Of a stretch of 64,000 nt of DNA, positions 16,272 to 23,939 are shown piece after piece. The number at the start of each line of letters is the position of its first letter. The stretch's first letter is position 1. This DNA comes from Halorubellus salinus. Lineage in GTDB: Archaea; Halobacteriota; Halobacteria; Halobacteriales; Natrialbaceae. The notes beneath the pieces were generated by a model. The model saw only the letters and a list, made by a program, of their open reading frames with translations, was not told the origin of the DNA and did not search any database. A program made the position numbers and the translations under genes. The stretch is from the NCBI RefSeq assembly GCF_020567525.1, contig NZ_JAJCVI010000002.1, forward strand, positions 372,001 to 436,000, written 5' to 3'.

Positions 16272-17147
16272 TCACTCTTCGAGCGCGGCGTGCGCGCGCC
16301 GCGTCGTGTCGACGCCCGCGTCGTCGGCCCACTCGCTGAGCGCGTCGAGCATCCCGGCGACCGCCGCGTACGTCTCCTCGAGTTCGTGGACGTTCCGCCC
16401 GGAATCCAGGAGCTCGGTCCCCATGTGGTGGACGACGTTCCCGTAGTGCGCGACCTGATTCCGGAGGTCGCGGACGTCCGTGAGCGCGTCCCCGAGCGCG
16501 TCGCCGTCGTCGTACCCGAGGCAGTCGACGACCGCCTCGCTCTCGACGGCGGCCTGCTGGAGCTGCCAGAACGTCGTGTAGTCTATCTCGCGGAGCTGGA
16601 GGTCCGCGTCCGCGTACGACTCGAACTCCTCGAGGACCGCGTCGTACTCGGTGTCCTCGCCGGCGCCCTCGCGTTGCAGCATCGAGAGCGTCCCCTGCCA
16701 GTTCGCCGCCGCGTCGACGAGGTCCCGGAGTCGCATCTCGAGTTCGCCGATGCGCGTGTAGAGGAACGCGTGCGCCGCGGGCTTGTTCAGGTCCGAGCGC
16801 GTGACGATGCCCGCGACCCGGCCGTGCCAGCCGACGAAGTAGAACGGCTCGGCCTCGAGTTCGACGAGGAGGTCCTCGAACCCGAGGTCCGGGGAGAGGA
16901 GGTTCGAGAGGTCGATGCGGTCGGCGTGCTCGTAGACCCTGTCGTCGGGTGCGTCCTCGCGGACGGCCGCGAGGTCGTCGCGGGTCACGTAGAGGTACGG
17001 CGGGTCGTCGCGCCGTAGCGGGGCGGCGGTGTACCCGTTCTCGACGAGCCAGTCGTGGACGTCCGCGACGCTCGCGCCGGCGCCCGCCGCGTCCGGGTTC
17101 CGCGTCATGAGTTCGCGGACCGTCACCTGCTCCTGGTGACCGAACAT
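16272..17147 (-). CDS. CBS-domain protein with C-terminal HEPN-like domain
   Basis: The start is the ATG complementary to 17145-17147, giving 291 residues. Residues 1-125 look like a CBS pair (VTVRELMTRNPDAAGAG..., YLYVTRDDLAAV, and FYFVGWHGRVAGIVTRSDLNK). From about 128 on the protein is all-helical, and DVRDLRNQVAHYGNVVHH carries R229-x4-H234, the RX4-6H signature of HEPN ribonucleases. CBS pairs usually bind adenine nucleotides, so a nucleotide-gated HEPN protein is the simplest reading. HEPN proteins can be RNases or inactive binding domains; activity is not proven. It is divergent from the Bat-type regulator and has no adjacent nucleotidyltransferase antitoxin. Confidence 0.75.
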   Translation of the reverse strand: MFGHQEQVTVRELMTRNPDAAGAGASVADVHDWLVENGYTAAPLRRDDPPYLYVTRDDLAAVREDAPDDRVYEHADRIDLSNLLSPDLGFEDLLVELEAEPFYFVGWHGRVAGIVTRSDLNKPAAHAFLYTRIGELEMRLRDLVDAAANWQGTLSMLQREGAGEDTEYDAVLEEFESYADADLQLREIDYTTFWQLQQAAVESEAVVDCLGYDDGDALGDALTDVRDLRNQVAHYGNVVHHMGTELLDSGRNVHELEETYAAVAGMLDALSEWADDAGVDTTRRAHAALEE

Positions 17148-17271
17148 TACCGGGTTGTCTCGCGTGCGGCCCCAATACTGTTCTGGGCGGCGACGATTCC
17201 TTCGTCTGGGCCGACGAGGCCCCTGGATGGTCCGCGCGAGAGTTACACCACTGGCCATCGTACCCGTCGTC

Positions 17272-17910
17272 ATGACGACTGTCGCGACGTTCAGGCTCGC
17301 TCCCGGCCAGTTGCACCTGGACGGTATCTTCGAGGTGGCGCCCTCGGCGACGGTCGAGTTCGAGCGCGTCGTCCCCACGCACGACTACGTCGTCCAGTAC
17401 TTCTGGGTGACCGACATCGACGAGGAGCAGGTCGTCGCGGTGGCGGACGACGAGCGCGTCGACGCCGAGGTCGTCGATCACGTGAACGACGCGTACCTGT
17501 TGCGCGTGCAGTGGAATCGCGACTCCGCGTCCGCGCTGGTCGGTTCGCTCATGGATTGGGCCGTGACGTTGCTCTCCGCGGTCGGGACGTGCGACGGCTG
17601 GGCGTTCGAGGTGCGTAGCGACACGCACGAGGAGCTCTCGGGGTTCCTGGGCGAGCTCGCGGCGTCGGACGTCGCGATGGAGCTGACGAACATCCATCGG
17701 TTGCTCCCGAGCAGCGACGAGGGGTACGGGATGACCGACGCGCAGCGCGAGGCGATCGTCCTCGCGTACGAGCACGGCTACTTCGAGACGCCCCACGAGA
17801 CGTCGCTCGCGGCGATCGCGAGCGAACTCGGTATCACGCACCAGTCGCTGTCCTCGCGTCTGCAGCGCGGCCTCCAGCACCTCGTCGAGGAGACGCTCGT
17901 CGAGGAGTGA
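17272..17910 (+). CDS. Bacterio-opsin activator (Bat) type HTH regulator
   Basis: The ATG at 17272 (MTTVATFRLAPGQLHLDGIFE) gives 212 residues. The N-terminal about 150 residues form the Bat-type sensor region without PAS or GAF domains. Residues about 155-212 are the HTH_10 DNA-binding domain: MTDAQREAIVLAYEHGYFETPHETSLAAIASELGITHQSLSSRL followed by RGLQHLVEETL. Such proteins are abundant one-component regulators in haloarchaea. It is divergent from the CBS-HEPN gene with about 124 bases between starts, so the two may be co-regulated. The target is unknown. Confidence 0.88.
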   Translation: MTTVATFRLAPGQLHLDGIFEVAPSATVEFERVVPTHDYVVQYFWVTDIDEEQVVAVADDERVDAEVVDHVNDAYLLRVQWNRDSASALVGSLMDWAVTLLSAVGTCDGWAFEVRSDTHEELSGFLGELAASDVAMELTNIHRLLPSSDEGYGMTDAQREAIVLAYEHGYFETPHETSLAAIASELGITHQSLSSRLQRGLQHLVEETLVEE

Positions 17911-17990
17911 GGACGACACGCCCCCGTTCGTACTTAAAACCCCTGCGCGTGCAGTAGGAAGTGGCTTGTCGCTATCCGACCAACGCATCG

Positions 17991-18368
17991 ATGATTCGTA
18001 GTATGGCCGATTCGATCCGTGGGGACGGTTCCGACGGGGGCCACGTGGCCGTCCCGTTCCAGAAGGTGGCGCTCGACGACCTGACGTACCACGAGCACGA
18101 CGGGACGTACCACGGCCACCTCAACCCCGGGTGTCGGTCGACGAGCGTCGCCGTCACCGAGATAGTGAGTGCGGTCACGAACACGACACAGACCGACCTG
18201 ACGCCGCTGTTCGATGCGGTCGACCCGGACGCGCTCGACGCGCTCTGCGCGCCCCGGGACCGCCAGCGGACGCGACCGGTGGTTCGCTTCGAGTACGAGG
18301 GGTTCGAGGTGACGGTCCGCGACTGCGACTGCATCGTCCTCCGTCGCGGTATCGACCACGATACCTGA
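17991..18368 (+). CDS. HalOD1 output-domain protein
   Basis: The ATG at 17991 gives 125 residues; the ATG at 18003 (MADSIRG) is an equally possible start. TACTTAAAA at 17932-17940 is a likely TATA element, about 50 bases upstream. The core PLFDAVDPDALDALCAP, VRFEYEGFEVTVRDCDCIVLR matches the small HalOD1 domain, often the output part of haloarchaeal signalling proteins or a stand-alone protein. Two cysteines occur in RDCDC. Next to it lies a broken response regulator, suggesting a former phosphorelay group. Confidence 0.75.
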   Translation: MIRSMADSIRGDGSDGGHVAVPFQKVALDDLTYHEHDGTYHGHLNPGCRSTSVAVTEIVSAVTNTTQTDLTPLFDAVDPDALDALCAPRDRQRTRPVVRFEYEGFEVTVRDCDCIVLRRGIDHDT

Positions 18369-18384
18369 GGGGCTGGTCGGCGCG

Positions 18385-18755
18385 GTGAAGCGAACGTCCG
18401 CCGAGCCGCTCGGCATCGACGACCCGATCTGCGTCCCTCACGTCGACGACGAACCGGGGTACGGCGACCTCGTCGCGCGGTCCCTCGGCGACCGCATCGA
18501 AGGCGTCTCCGTCGACTGCGAGACGAGTGCCGCGGCGGCGCTCGAGACCCTCGACGCCGGGCGCGTGGACTGCATCGTGAGCGACTACCAGATGCCGGGA
18601 TGGACGGCCTGGCGTTCCTCGAGCGCGTTCGCGAGCGCGACCCCGACGTCCCGTTCGTGCTCTTCACGCGCCAGGGGCGCGATGGCGATGGGTCGGCGGC
18701 CACGGGACCGGGCAGAACGACGGTGTCGTGCGCGAGGCGCGCACGAGCCGCGTAG
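18385..18755 (+). pseudogene. Frameshifted, truncated response-regulator remnant
   Basis: The first frame encodes a receiver-domain start: ICVPHVDDEPGYGDLVARSL, then GRVDCIVSDYQMPG with the phospho-acceptor Asp in SDYQMPG. At about 18598-18600 the reading continues in the +1-shifted frame from ATG 18600 as MDGLAFLERVRERDPDVPFV, the expected continuation of QMPG-MDGL, so about one base is missing. The continuation decays into LFTRQGRDGDGS and stops at 18753-18755 without the usual C-terminal part of the receiver. The remnant therefore has one frameshift and a lost 3' part. The signalling Asp survives only in a fragment that cannot fold normally. Confidence 0.8.
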
Positions 18756-18786
18756 AGCTTTTCAGGTCCGGATGGTACTGAGTGGC

Positions 18787-19965
18787 ATGGAACCGATATC
18801 CCGACGGTCGGTGCTCGCCGCGACCGCGAGCCTCGCCGCGGGTGGGCTCGCGGGCTGTCTCGATTCGAGCGACGGCGGCACCTCGACCCGCGGCGGCGGG
18901 ACCACCGGCGGCGACGGAGCCACCGCGTCCGGCGGCTCCGAGCCGTCCACGACCCCGACGGACGTCGGCCTCCCGACGCGCGACACGCCCTTCCACGTTC
19001 CCGATTCCGCGAAGCGCCTCCGCGAGAACGTCGTCGGCGGCGGCCCCGGGAAGGACGGCATCCCGAGCGTCGACGACCCCCAGTTCGAGCCAGTCCGCGA
19101 CGTTGGAGATCGGATCAACCCCGGCATGCCCGTCTTCGGCGTCGAGGTGGACGACGAGGCGAAGGCGTACCCGCAGTACGTCCTCGTCTGGCACGAGATC
19201 GCGAACGACGTCGTCGGCGGCGTCCCGCTCGCGGTGACGTACTGTCCGCTCACCGGGACCGCGATGGCGTTCGAGCGCGGTGACGTCGAGTTCGGCGTGA
19301 GCGGGAAGCTCGTGAACTCGAACCTCGTGATGTACGACCGGGCGACCGACTCGCGGTGGCCGCAGGTCGTCGGGACCGCCATCGAGGGCGACTTCCAGGG
19401 TGCGAGCCTCCGGCAGGTACCGACGACGTGGACGACGTGGAAACGGTGGAAGGTCGCGAACCCCGACGGCCTGGTGCTCACCGAGGACACCGGTTCGGTC
19501 CGGAACTACGGTCGCGACCCGTACGGCGACTACAACCCGACGCGCGGGTACTACGAGTCCACGAACTTCCTGTTCGCGCCCATCCGGGAGAGCGACCGGC
19601 TGGAGCCCAAGGCGGTCGTGCACGGCGTCCGCTCCAGCGACGGTGCGTTCGCGGCGTCCGAGGCCGTGCTCCGCCGGCAGCGCGTCGCGGCGGGGACCGC
19701 CGGGTCGCTCGACGTCGTGATGGTGTACGACCCGGCGTTCGCCGCGGGCGTCGCGTACGCGAACCCCGACGGCGCGAGCGTCGAGGCCGACGGCGACCGC
19801 TACCGCGTCGACGGCGGCGAGCGAGTCGCTGCCGGCGACCTCTCACTCCAGCGGCTCCCGAGCTTCGACGCGATGTTCTTCGCGTGGTACGCGTTCTACC
19901 CCGACAGCGAGTTCGTCCTCGAAGACGGCGACGCCACGTCCCCAAGCGAGGTGCGCGCGCGATGA
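18787..19965 (+). CDS. DUF3179 domain-containing Tat lipoprotein
   Basis: The ATG at 18787 (MEPISRRSVLAATASLAAGGLAGC) gives 392 residues; upstream in-frame sequence belongs to the pseudogene. The SRRSVL motif and lipobox GGLAGC predict Tat export and lipid anchoring, followed by a Ser/Gly/Thr linker. The DUF3179 core shows GMPVFGVEVDDEAKAYPQY, WHEIANDVVGG, VTYCPLTGTAMAF (conserved Cys) and LVNSNLVMYDR. The molecular function of DUF3179 is unknown. A membrane protein gene starts 17 bases after the stop and probably belongs to the same transcript. Confidence 0.85.
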   Translation: MEPISRRSVLAATASLAAGGLAGCLDSSDGGTSTRGGGTTGGDGATASGGSEPSTTPTDVGLPTRDTPFHVPDSAKRLRENVVGGGPGKDGIPSVDDPQFEPVRDVGDRINPGMPVFGVEVDDEAKAYPQYVLVWHEIANDVVGGVPLAVTYCPLTGTAMAFERGDVEFGVSGKLVNSNLVMYDRATDSRWPQVVGTAIEGDFQGASLRQVPTTWTTWKRWKVANPDGLVLTEDTGSVRNYGRDPYGDYNPTRGYYESTNFLFAPIRESDRLEPKAVVHGVRSSDGAFAASEAVLRRQRVAAGTAGSLDVVMVYDPAFAAGVAYANPDGASVEADGDRYRVDGGERVAAGDLSLQRLPSFDAMFFAWYAFYPDSEFVLEDGDATSPSEVRAR

Positions 19966-19981
19966 ACGAGGTACGATCAGT

Positions 19982-20578
19982 ATGAGCGAGGCGACGGCGA
20001 CGCGGTCGGTGCCGCGACGTGCCCGCCGCGTCGCGGGGCGCACCCGGCGCGCGCTCGGGCTCGTCCGGTCGCGTCGCGACGCCCGCCTCGCGTTCGGGGG
20101 CGGCACGCTCGTCTACCTCCTCGTGTACATGGTCGCGTCCGGTGCCCTCTCGGTCGGCCGCGCGGTCGGGTTCGACGTCGTCGTCGCCAGCGACCCGCTC
20201 TCGAAGCTCCTCGCGCGGACCGGCCCGGCGAGTTTCGAACCGCTCGCGCTCGTCGACCTCGGGCTCGCCAGGGTGCTGCTCGCGCCCGGTGACCTCCTCC
20301 TCGGCGCGACGCTCGCCGCGCTCGTCGGCGCGAACCTCGCGCTCACGTACCTCGCCGTCGTCCAACCGGCCGCGTGCGGCATCGACACCGGCGCGGGCGT
20401 GCTCGCCGCCGTCCCCGCGCTCCTCTCCGGGACCGCGTGCTGCGGGCCCGTCGTCCTCCTCGCCGTCGGCGTCACCGCAAGCGGCGCGCTCGTGTCGCTG
20501 TTCGCGTGGCTCGTCCCCCTCGGCGCCCTCAGCCTCCTCGCGAGCCTCGCGTACGTCGCCGGGAAGATAGCCGTCTGA
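19982..20578 (+). CDS. Multi-pass membrane protein with conserved Cys pairs, unknown function
   Basis: The product has 198 residues. A basic cytosolic start (RRARRVAGRTRRALGLVRSRRD) precedes about five hydrophobic segments. Cysteines occur at QPAACGID and in SGTACCGPVV within or beside membrane helices, a pattern compatible with redox or metal binding. It follows the DUF3179 lipoprotein by 16 bases and may work with it at the membrane. I do not recognise a named family. Downstream, the DICT gene is convergent. Confidence 0.65.
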   Translation: MSEATATRSVPRRARRVAGRTRRALGLVRSRRDARLAFGGGTLVYLLVYMVASGALSVGRAVGFDVVVASDPLSKLLARTGPASFEPLALVDLGLARVLLAPGDLLLGATLAALVGANLALTYLAVVQPAACGIDTGAGVLAAVPALLSGTACCGPVVLLAVGVTASGALVSLFAWLVPLGALSLLASLAYVAGKIAV

Positions 20579-20616
20579 ACCGGATTTCGGGGGAGATAGC
20601 CGCCCGAACCAGGGTC

Positions 20617-21378
20617 TCAGGACTGGTACGCGTCGACGACGTACGCTTCGATGCGTTCGACGCGCTCGCGGTCGAACGTCCAGAACCCGCGCCAGTGGCC
20701 GTCGTCGTCCTCGACGCACACGAGCGCCGCGTGATCCGCGTCCGAATCGTTCGGTGGAACGAACACCACGAACCAGACCGCGTCCAGGTCCGGATGGTCC
20801 GAGTGCGCGGACAGCGACCCGGCGGGCTCCCAGTCGCCGATCCCGTAGACGTGCGTGTCGAGGTCGGTCGCCGCGAGCGTCTCGTACACCGTCTTCGTCC
20901 CCTTCTCGTCGTCGATGCGCGAGAGCTGCTGGAACCCCGAGTGCAGTCGGCCGGCGCCCTCGCGGTACGCGAGCGCCTCGATGAACCGCGAGATCTCGAT
21001 GAGGAGGAACTTCTCCTTGCGCGTCGACGGGTAGCCAGTCGCGTGGAACGGGACGTCCGTGAGTTCCGCGAGGACCGCGGGCGTCTCGACGTCCTCGAGC
21101 TCGCGAGACCCCGTGATGTAGACGTCCGAGTTCACGAACAGGACGGCGTCGCCGACGTCGCCGAGTTCGGACTCCGCGACGCGCTCGCCGTCCTTCGTGA
21201 GCACGACGAGGTTCTCCGACTCGGCGTTCGCGACGGCGGTCTCCACCGCGATCTGCTGCCGATCGAAGAGGTCCTCGAACATCCCCGTGACGTGCTCGTT
21301 CCCGGGCCCGCTCACGTTCACGACGGTGAGGGAGACGCTCGGGGTCTCGAGTTCGTCGACGAAGTCCGCCAGTTGCAT
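20617..21378 (-). CDS. DICT sensory domain-containing protein
   Basis: The ATG complementary to 21376-21378 (MQLADFVDELETPSVSLTVVNV) gives 253 residues; a slightly longer frame begins nine codons earlier. The central segment (NLVVLTKDGERVAESELGDV, then FLLIEISRFIEALAYREGAGRLHSGFQQ, THVYGIGDWEP) matches the DICT domain, found in haloarchaeal and cyanobacterial signalling proteins, often with GGDEF or kinase partners. Here it is the whole protein, so it is presumably a stand-alone sensor. No membrane segment is seen. It stands alone with opposite-strand neighbours upstream and downstream. Confidence 0.78.
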   Translation of the reverse strand: MQLADFVDELETPSVSLTVVNVSGPGNEHVTGMFEDLFDRQQIAVETAVANAESENLVVLTKDGERVAESELGDVGDAVLFVNSDVYITGSRELEDVETPAVLAELTDVPFHATGYPSTRKEKFLLIEISRFIEALAYREGAGRLHSGFQQLSRIDDEKGTKTVYETLAATDLDTHVYGIGDWEPAGSLSAHSDHPDLDAVWFVVFVPPNDSDADHAALVCVEDDDGHWRGFWTFDRERVERIEAYVVDAYQS

Positions 21379-21514
21379 TCGGTACGAACGACGGCGTGGA
21401 TTCACAAGTACCTTGCCGCCGGTTCGAACCTCGATACCGGCGGGAGCGCTCGGGGACGGTTCGAGCGTCGATGCTGCCGGGACCGCTCGTGGCCAGTTTT
21501 CGGCGCCGGCGCGG

Positions 21515-22060
21515 TCAGGAGAGCTCGTCGACGAACCCCCACTCTTCGGCGCGGCGTTCGGCCTCGGCGCGGGCGTCCTCGCGGAGTTGCTCGACGCGAT
21601 TCTCGTTCTCGAGGAACGATTCGAGGGGGTCGTCGCCGGCGTCGTGCCCGGGGTGGTCGTCGGGGGCGCGGTCGCGGGCGGCGGCGGCGAGGTCGCGGTC
21701 GCCGGTGAGGACGCGCGCCGGTTCGCCGGGGGCGACCGCGAGCGCGTCCGCGCCGTCCGCGTCGTGCACGGCAGCGAGGTCGGTGGGGTCGACCGCGCGA
21801 CGCTCGGCCTTCACGGGGCCGGGGCCGGCGAGGTCCGCGAGCGCGTCCGCGCCACCGCGCTCCGTGCCCGTGTGCGAGGCGAGGACGGGGACGCCGTCGC
21901 GGACGGTGAGGACGCCCGCGCCGTCGTCGTCGAGGAGGAGCGTCGCGCTCGGTTCGAGCACGAGGTAGCCCGTGAGTCGTTCGTCGAACGCAGCGCGGAG
22001 CGCGCGCTCGTGGTCGTCGAGGACGCGCGACGCGACGACGTCCCCCTCCGGGAGTTTCAT
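21515..22060 (-). CDS. MinD-partner protein, unknown function (possible PATAN/DUF4388-like domain)
   Basis: The product has 181 residues. Its ATG overlaps the TGA of the MinD-like gene (ATGA), so the two are co-translated. Residues about 25-75 (FDERLTGYLVLEPSATLLLDDDGAGVLTVRDGVPVLASHTGTERGG) resemble the PATAN/DUF4388 pattern (TGYL-x-hydrophobic, then a beta hairpin, then LASH), an inference by eye only. The middle is acidic and disordered, and the end is a charged helix (NRVEQLREDARAEAERRAEEWG). In haloarchaea MinD-type ATPases often position surface or chemotaxis machines with family-specific partners, and this may be one. No catalytic motif is visible. Confidence 0.6.
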   Translation of the reverse strand: MKLPEGDVVASRVLDDHERALRAAFDERLTGYLVLEPSATLLLDDDGAGVLTVRDGVPVLASHTGTERGGADALADLAGPGPVKAERRAVDPTDLAAVHDADGADALAVAPGEPARVLTGDRDLAAAARDRAPDDHPGHDAGDDPLESFLENENRVEQLREDARAEAERRAEEWGFVDELS

Positions 22061-22833
22061 GGTCGGTCGGGGACGACGGCGCTCGCGAACCGGTCGGCGA
22101 CCGCGTCCTCGTCGCCGGCTTCGGGGTCGAGGCGCGACGCGGCCGTCCGGAACGCCTCGGCGGCCGGCGAGTCGGGGGCGTGCGCGACCAGCGGTTCGCC
22201 GTCAGCGCGCGCCTCGCGGACGACGTCGGCGGCGGGGACGCTCGCGAGGACGGGCGCGTCGAAGTACCGTTCGGTCTGCTCGCGGACGGCGTCGACGTCG
22301 TCGGGGTCGTGCACGCGATTGTAGAGGACGCCCGCGGTATCCGTGCCGTACGCTTGCGCGTACTCGTGGACCTTCAGGCCGTCGCTGAGCGCGGGGATCG
22401 TCGGTTGGAGGACGACGACGATGCGGTCGGCGAGGACGACGGGGAGGACGGCGGACTTCGACCCGAGTGCGGCGGGCGAGTCGAGCAGGATGACGTCGGT
22501 GTCGGCGGCGAGGTCGGCGACGACGTCCCGGAGTCGCTGGGGGTCGGCGGCCTCGAAGTCGCCGAGGTCGGTCCCACAGGGGACGACGTGCATCCCGAAG
22601 CGTTCGTACGTGGCGTCCGCGACGGTGACGTCGCGGTCGCCGAGGAGGAGGTCGTGGAGCGTGACGGGTGCGTCGTCGAGGCCGGCGTGGAAGAGGAGGT
22701 TCGCGAGGCCGGTGTCGGCGTCGACGACGGTGACGTCGTAGCCGTCGTCGGCGAGCGCCATGCCGAGCGCGACCGTGGCGGTCGTCTTCCCGGTGCCGCC
22801 CTTCCCGCTCGCGACGGCGATGGCTTCGACCAT
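22057..22833 (-). CDS. minD: MinD/ParA-type ATPase
   Basis: The 258-residue product starts MVEAIAVASGKGGTGKTTATVALG, a deviant Walker A with both lysines (KGGTGKTT at 11-18), followed by VDADTGLANLL (switch I) and ILLDSPAALG (Walker B). These motifs place it in the MinD/ParA family of dimerising ATPases that position cell structures. The C-terminal amphipathic membrane-targeting helix typical of bacterial MinD is not obvious; the end reads EDAVADRFASAVVPDRP. Haloarchaea carry several MinD paralogues and I cannot say which this is. It lies first in a two-gene operon behind an unusually long leader. Confidence 0.85.
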   Translation of the reverse strand: MVEAIAVASGKGGTGKTTATVALGMALADDGYDVTVVDADTGLANLLFHAGLDDAPVTLHDLLLGDRDVTVADATYERFGMHVVPCGTDLGDFEAADPQRLRDVVADLAADTDVILLDSPAALGSKSAVLPVVLADRIVVVLQPTIPALSDGLKVHEYAQAYGTDTAGVLYNRVHDPDDVDAVREQTERYFDAPVLASVPAADVVREARADGEPLVAHAPDSPAAEAFRTAASRLDPEAGDEDAVADRFASAVVPDRP

Positions 22834-23285
22834 GCGTCGTCGTCGCTCGCGGAGTTGCTAAGCGGTTTCGGTACGCGAAAGAAAGGCGACCCCACCCTCG
22901 GGGTCGACGGGAGAACGGCCGGCAAAGGGGGGAAGCCGGCCGCTCCGTCTCGAACGGACCGTGTGACACGTCGAGAGTCCACCCCTCGACTGGGCGAAAT
23001 CACTATCCACGGGGACCTATAGTTTATGGCCGGGGCTTGATTATTCAACCAACGGTCATCGCTGAATCCGAGCACGCACGGTAACCCAACGCCACCGCTC
23101 CCTCTCCCATAACGCCACCACCACCCCGCCCGGAACGCCACCAGTACCGTGCCGGCGCGTCGGAGGGTCCCGGGCGCCGGCATCAGGACGCTCGCGTCGC
23201 AGTCCGGCGACGCACACGCCAGAAGAGTCAACCTCTTCTGGTTGAAAGAGTGCTTTTAACCCATTCGGGGTTGAGGTTCCGGGCG
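22834..23285. promoter_or_regulatory. Intergenic region: minD leader hairpins and satD promoter
   Basis: No gene is supported in these 452 bases. Reading leftward, CCATAAACTATAGG near 23016-23029 is a TATA candidate about 190 bases before minD, giving a leader of roughly 150 bases. That leader contains two perfect hairpins: GACCCC-N6-GGGGTC (22888-22905) and GGCCGGC-N11-GCCGGCC (22917-22941). To the right, a perfect inverted repeat at 23219-23241 and TATA-like CTTTTAAC (23252-23259) precede satD. Confidence 0.5.
23219..23245. promoter_or_regulatory. Inverted-repeat operator upstream of satD
   Basis: CCAGAAGAG (23219-23227) and CTCTTCTGG (23233-23241) form a perfect 9-base inverted repeat around TCAAC. 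A second, overlapping repeat, TCAACC (23228-23233) and GGTTGA (23240-23245), is offset by four bases. Both end just upstream of the TATA-like CTTTTAAC at 23252, at the position expected for BRE/activator or repressor contacts. The satD ATG is at 23286, so the transcript is probably leaderless. Confidence 0.65.
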
Positions 23286-23939
23286 ATGACAGTCCGTCGT
23301 TGCGTCGTCCTCGGCGACGTCGTCGACTCCCGGAACCTCGACGACCGCGAGGACGTCCGCGAGACGCTCGAAGCCGCGGTCGCCGCCGCGACCGACGCCG
23401 CCGGCGACGCCGTCGTCGCACCGTTCGCCGTCCTCAAGGGCGTCGACGAGGTCGGTGGCGTCCTCGACGACCCCGGCGCGGTCGTCCCGGCGCTGCGCGC
23501 GCTCGTCGAACACCTCCACCCCATCGAACTCCGCGTCGGCCTGGCGTGGGACGTCGTCGACGTCGCCCCGGACGCGGACGCCGTCGCCGCGATGGACGGC
23601 CCCGCGTTCCACCGCGCCGACGAATGCCTCCAGGCCGCCGCGGACCACGACCGCTACGTCCGCGTCTCGCTCGCGGACGTCCCGGACGTCTTCGCCGCCG
23701 TCCTCGGCGACCAGCTCGACCTGCTCTCGCTGTGGACGAGCACGTGGACGCCACGCCAGCGGTCGTTCGTCACCGCGTACCGCGACGCGGACACGATGAC
23801 CGCGGTCGCCGACGCGTTCGACGTCTCCGTCCAGATGGTCTCGAAGACGCTCGACCGGACGCGCGCCACGACCGTCTACGCGGTCGAGGACACGCTCCAA
23901 GCGGCGTTCGCGGCCGTCGGAGGTGACGGCGCGTGGTAG
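23286..23939 (+). CDS. SatD family protein
   Basis: The ATG at 23286 (MTVRRCVVLGDVVDSRNLDDR) gives 217 residues; 12 upstream codons are disfavoured by the promoter position. The N-terminal domain (LGDVVDSRNL, LKGVDEVGGVL, LRVGLAWDVVDV) is the SatD domain. The C-terminus carries a sigma-like helix-turn-helix (MTAVADAFDVSVQMVSKTLDRTRATTVYAVEDTL). SatD is known from a Streptococcus mutans acid-tolerance operon, but its biochemical function is unsettled. Its stop overlaps the GTG of a small membrane protein, so the pair is an operon. Confidence 0.82.
   Translation: MTVRRCVVLGDVVDSRNLDDREDVRETLEAAVAAATDAAGDAVVAPFAVLKGVDEVGGVLDDPGAVVPALRALVEHLHPIELRVGLAWDVVDVAPDADAVAAMDGPAFHRADECLQAAADHDRYVRVSLADVPDVFAAVLGDQLDLLSLWTSTWTPRQRSFVTAYRDADTMTAVADAFDVSVQMVSKTLDRTRATTVYAVEDTLQAAFAAVGGDGAW

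Noticed and set aside
16272-17910. HEPN toxin with Bat-type regulator as a toxin-antitoxin pair
   Set aside because: The HEPN protein is fused to CBS domains, the Bat gene is divergent rather than coupled, and no MNT nucleotidyltransferase is adjacent.
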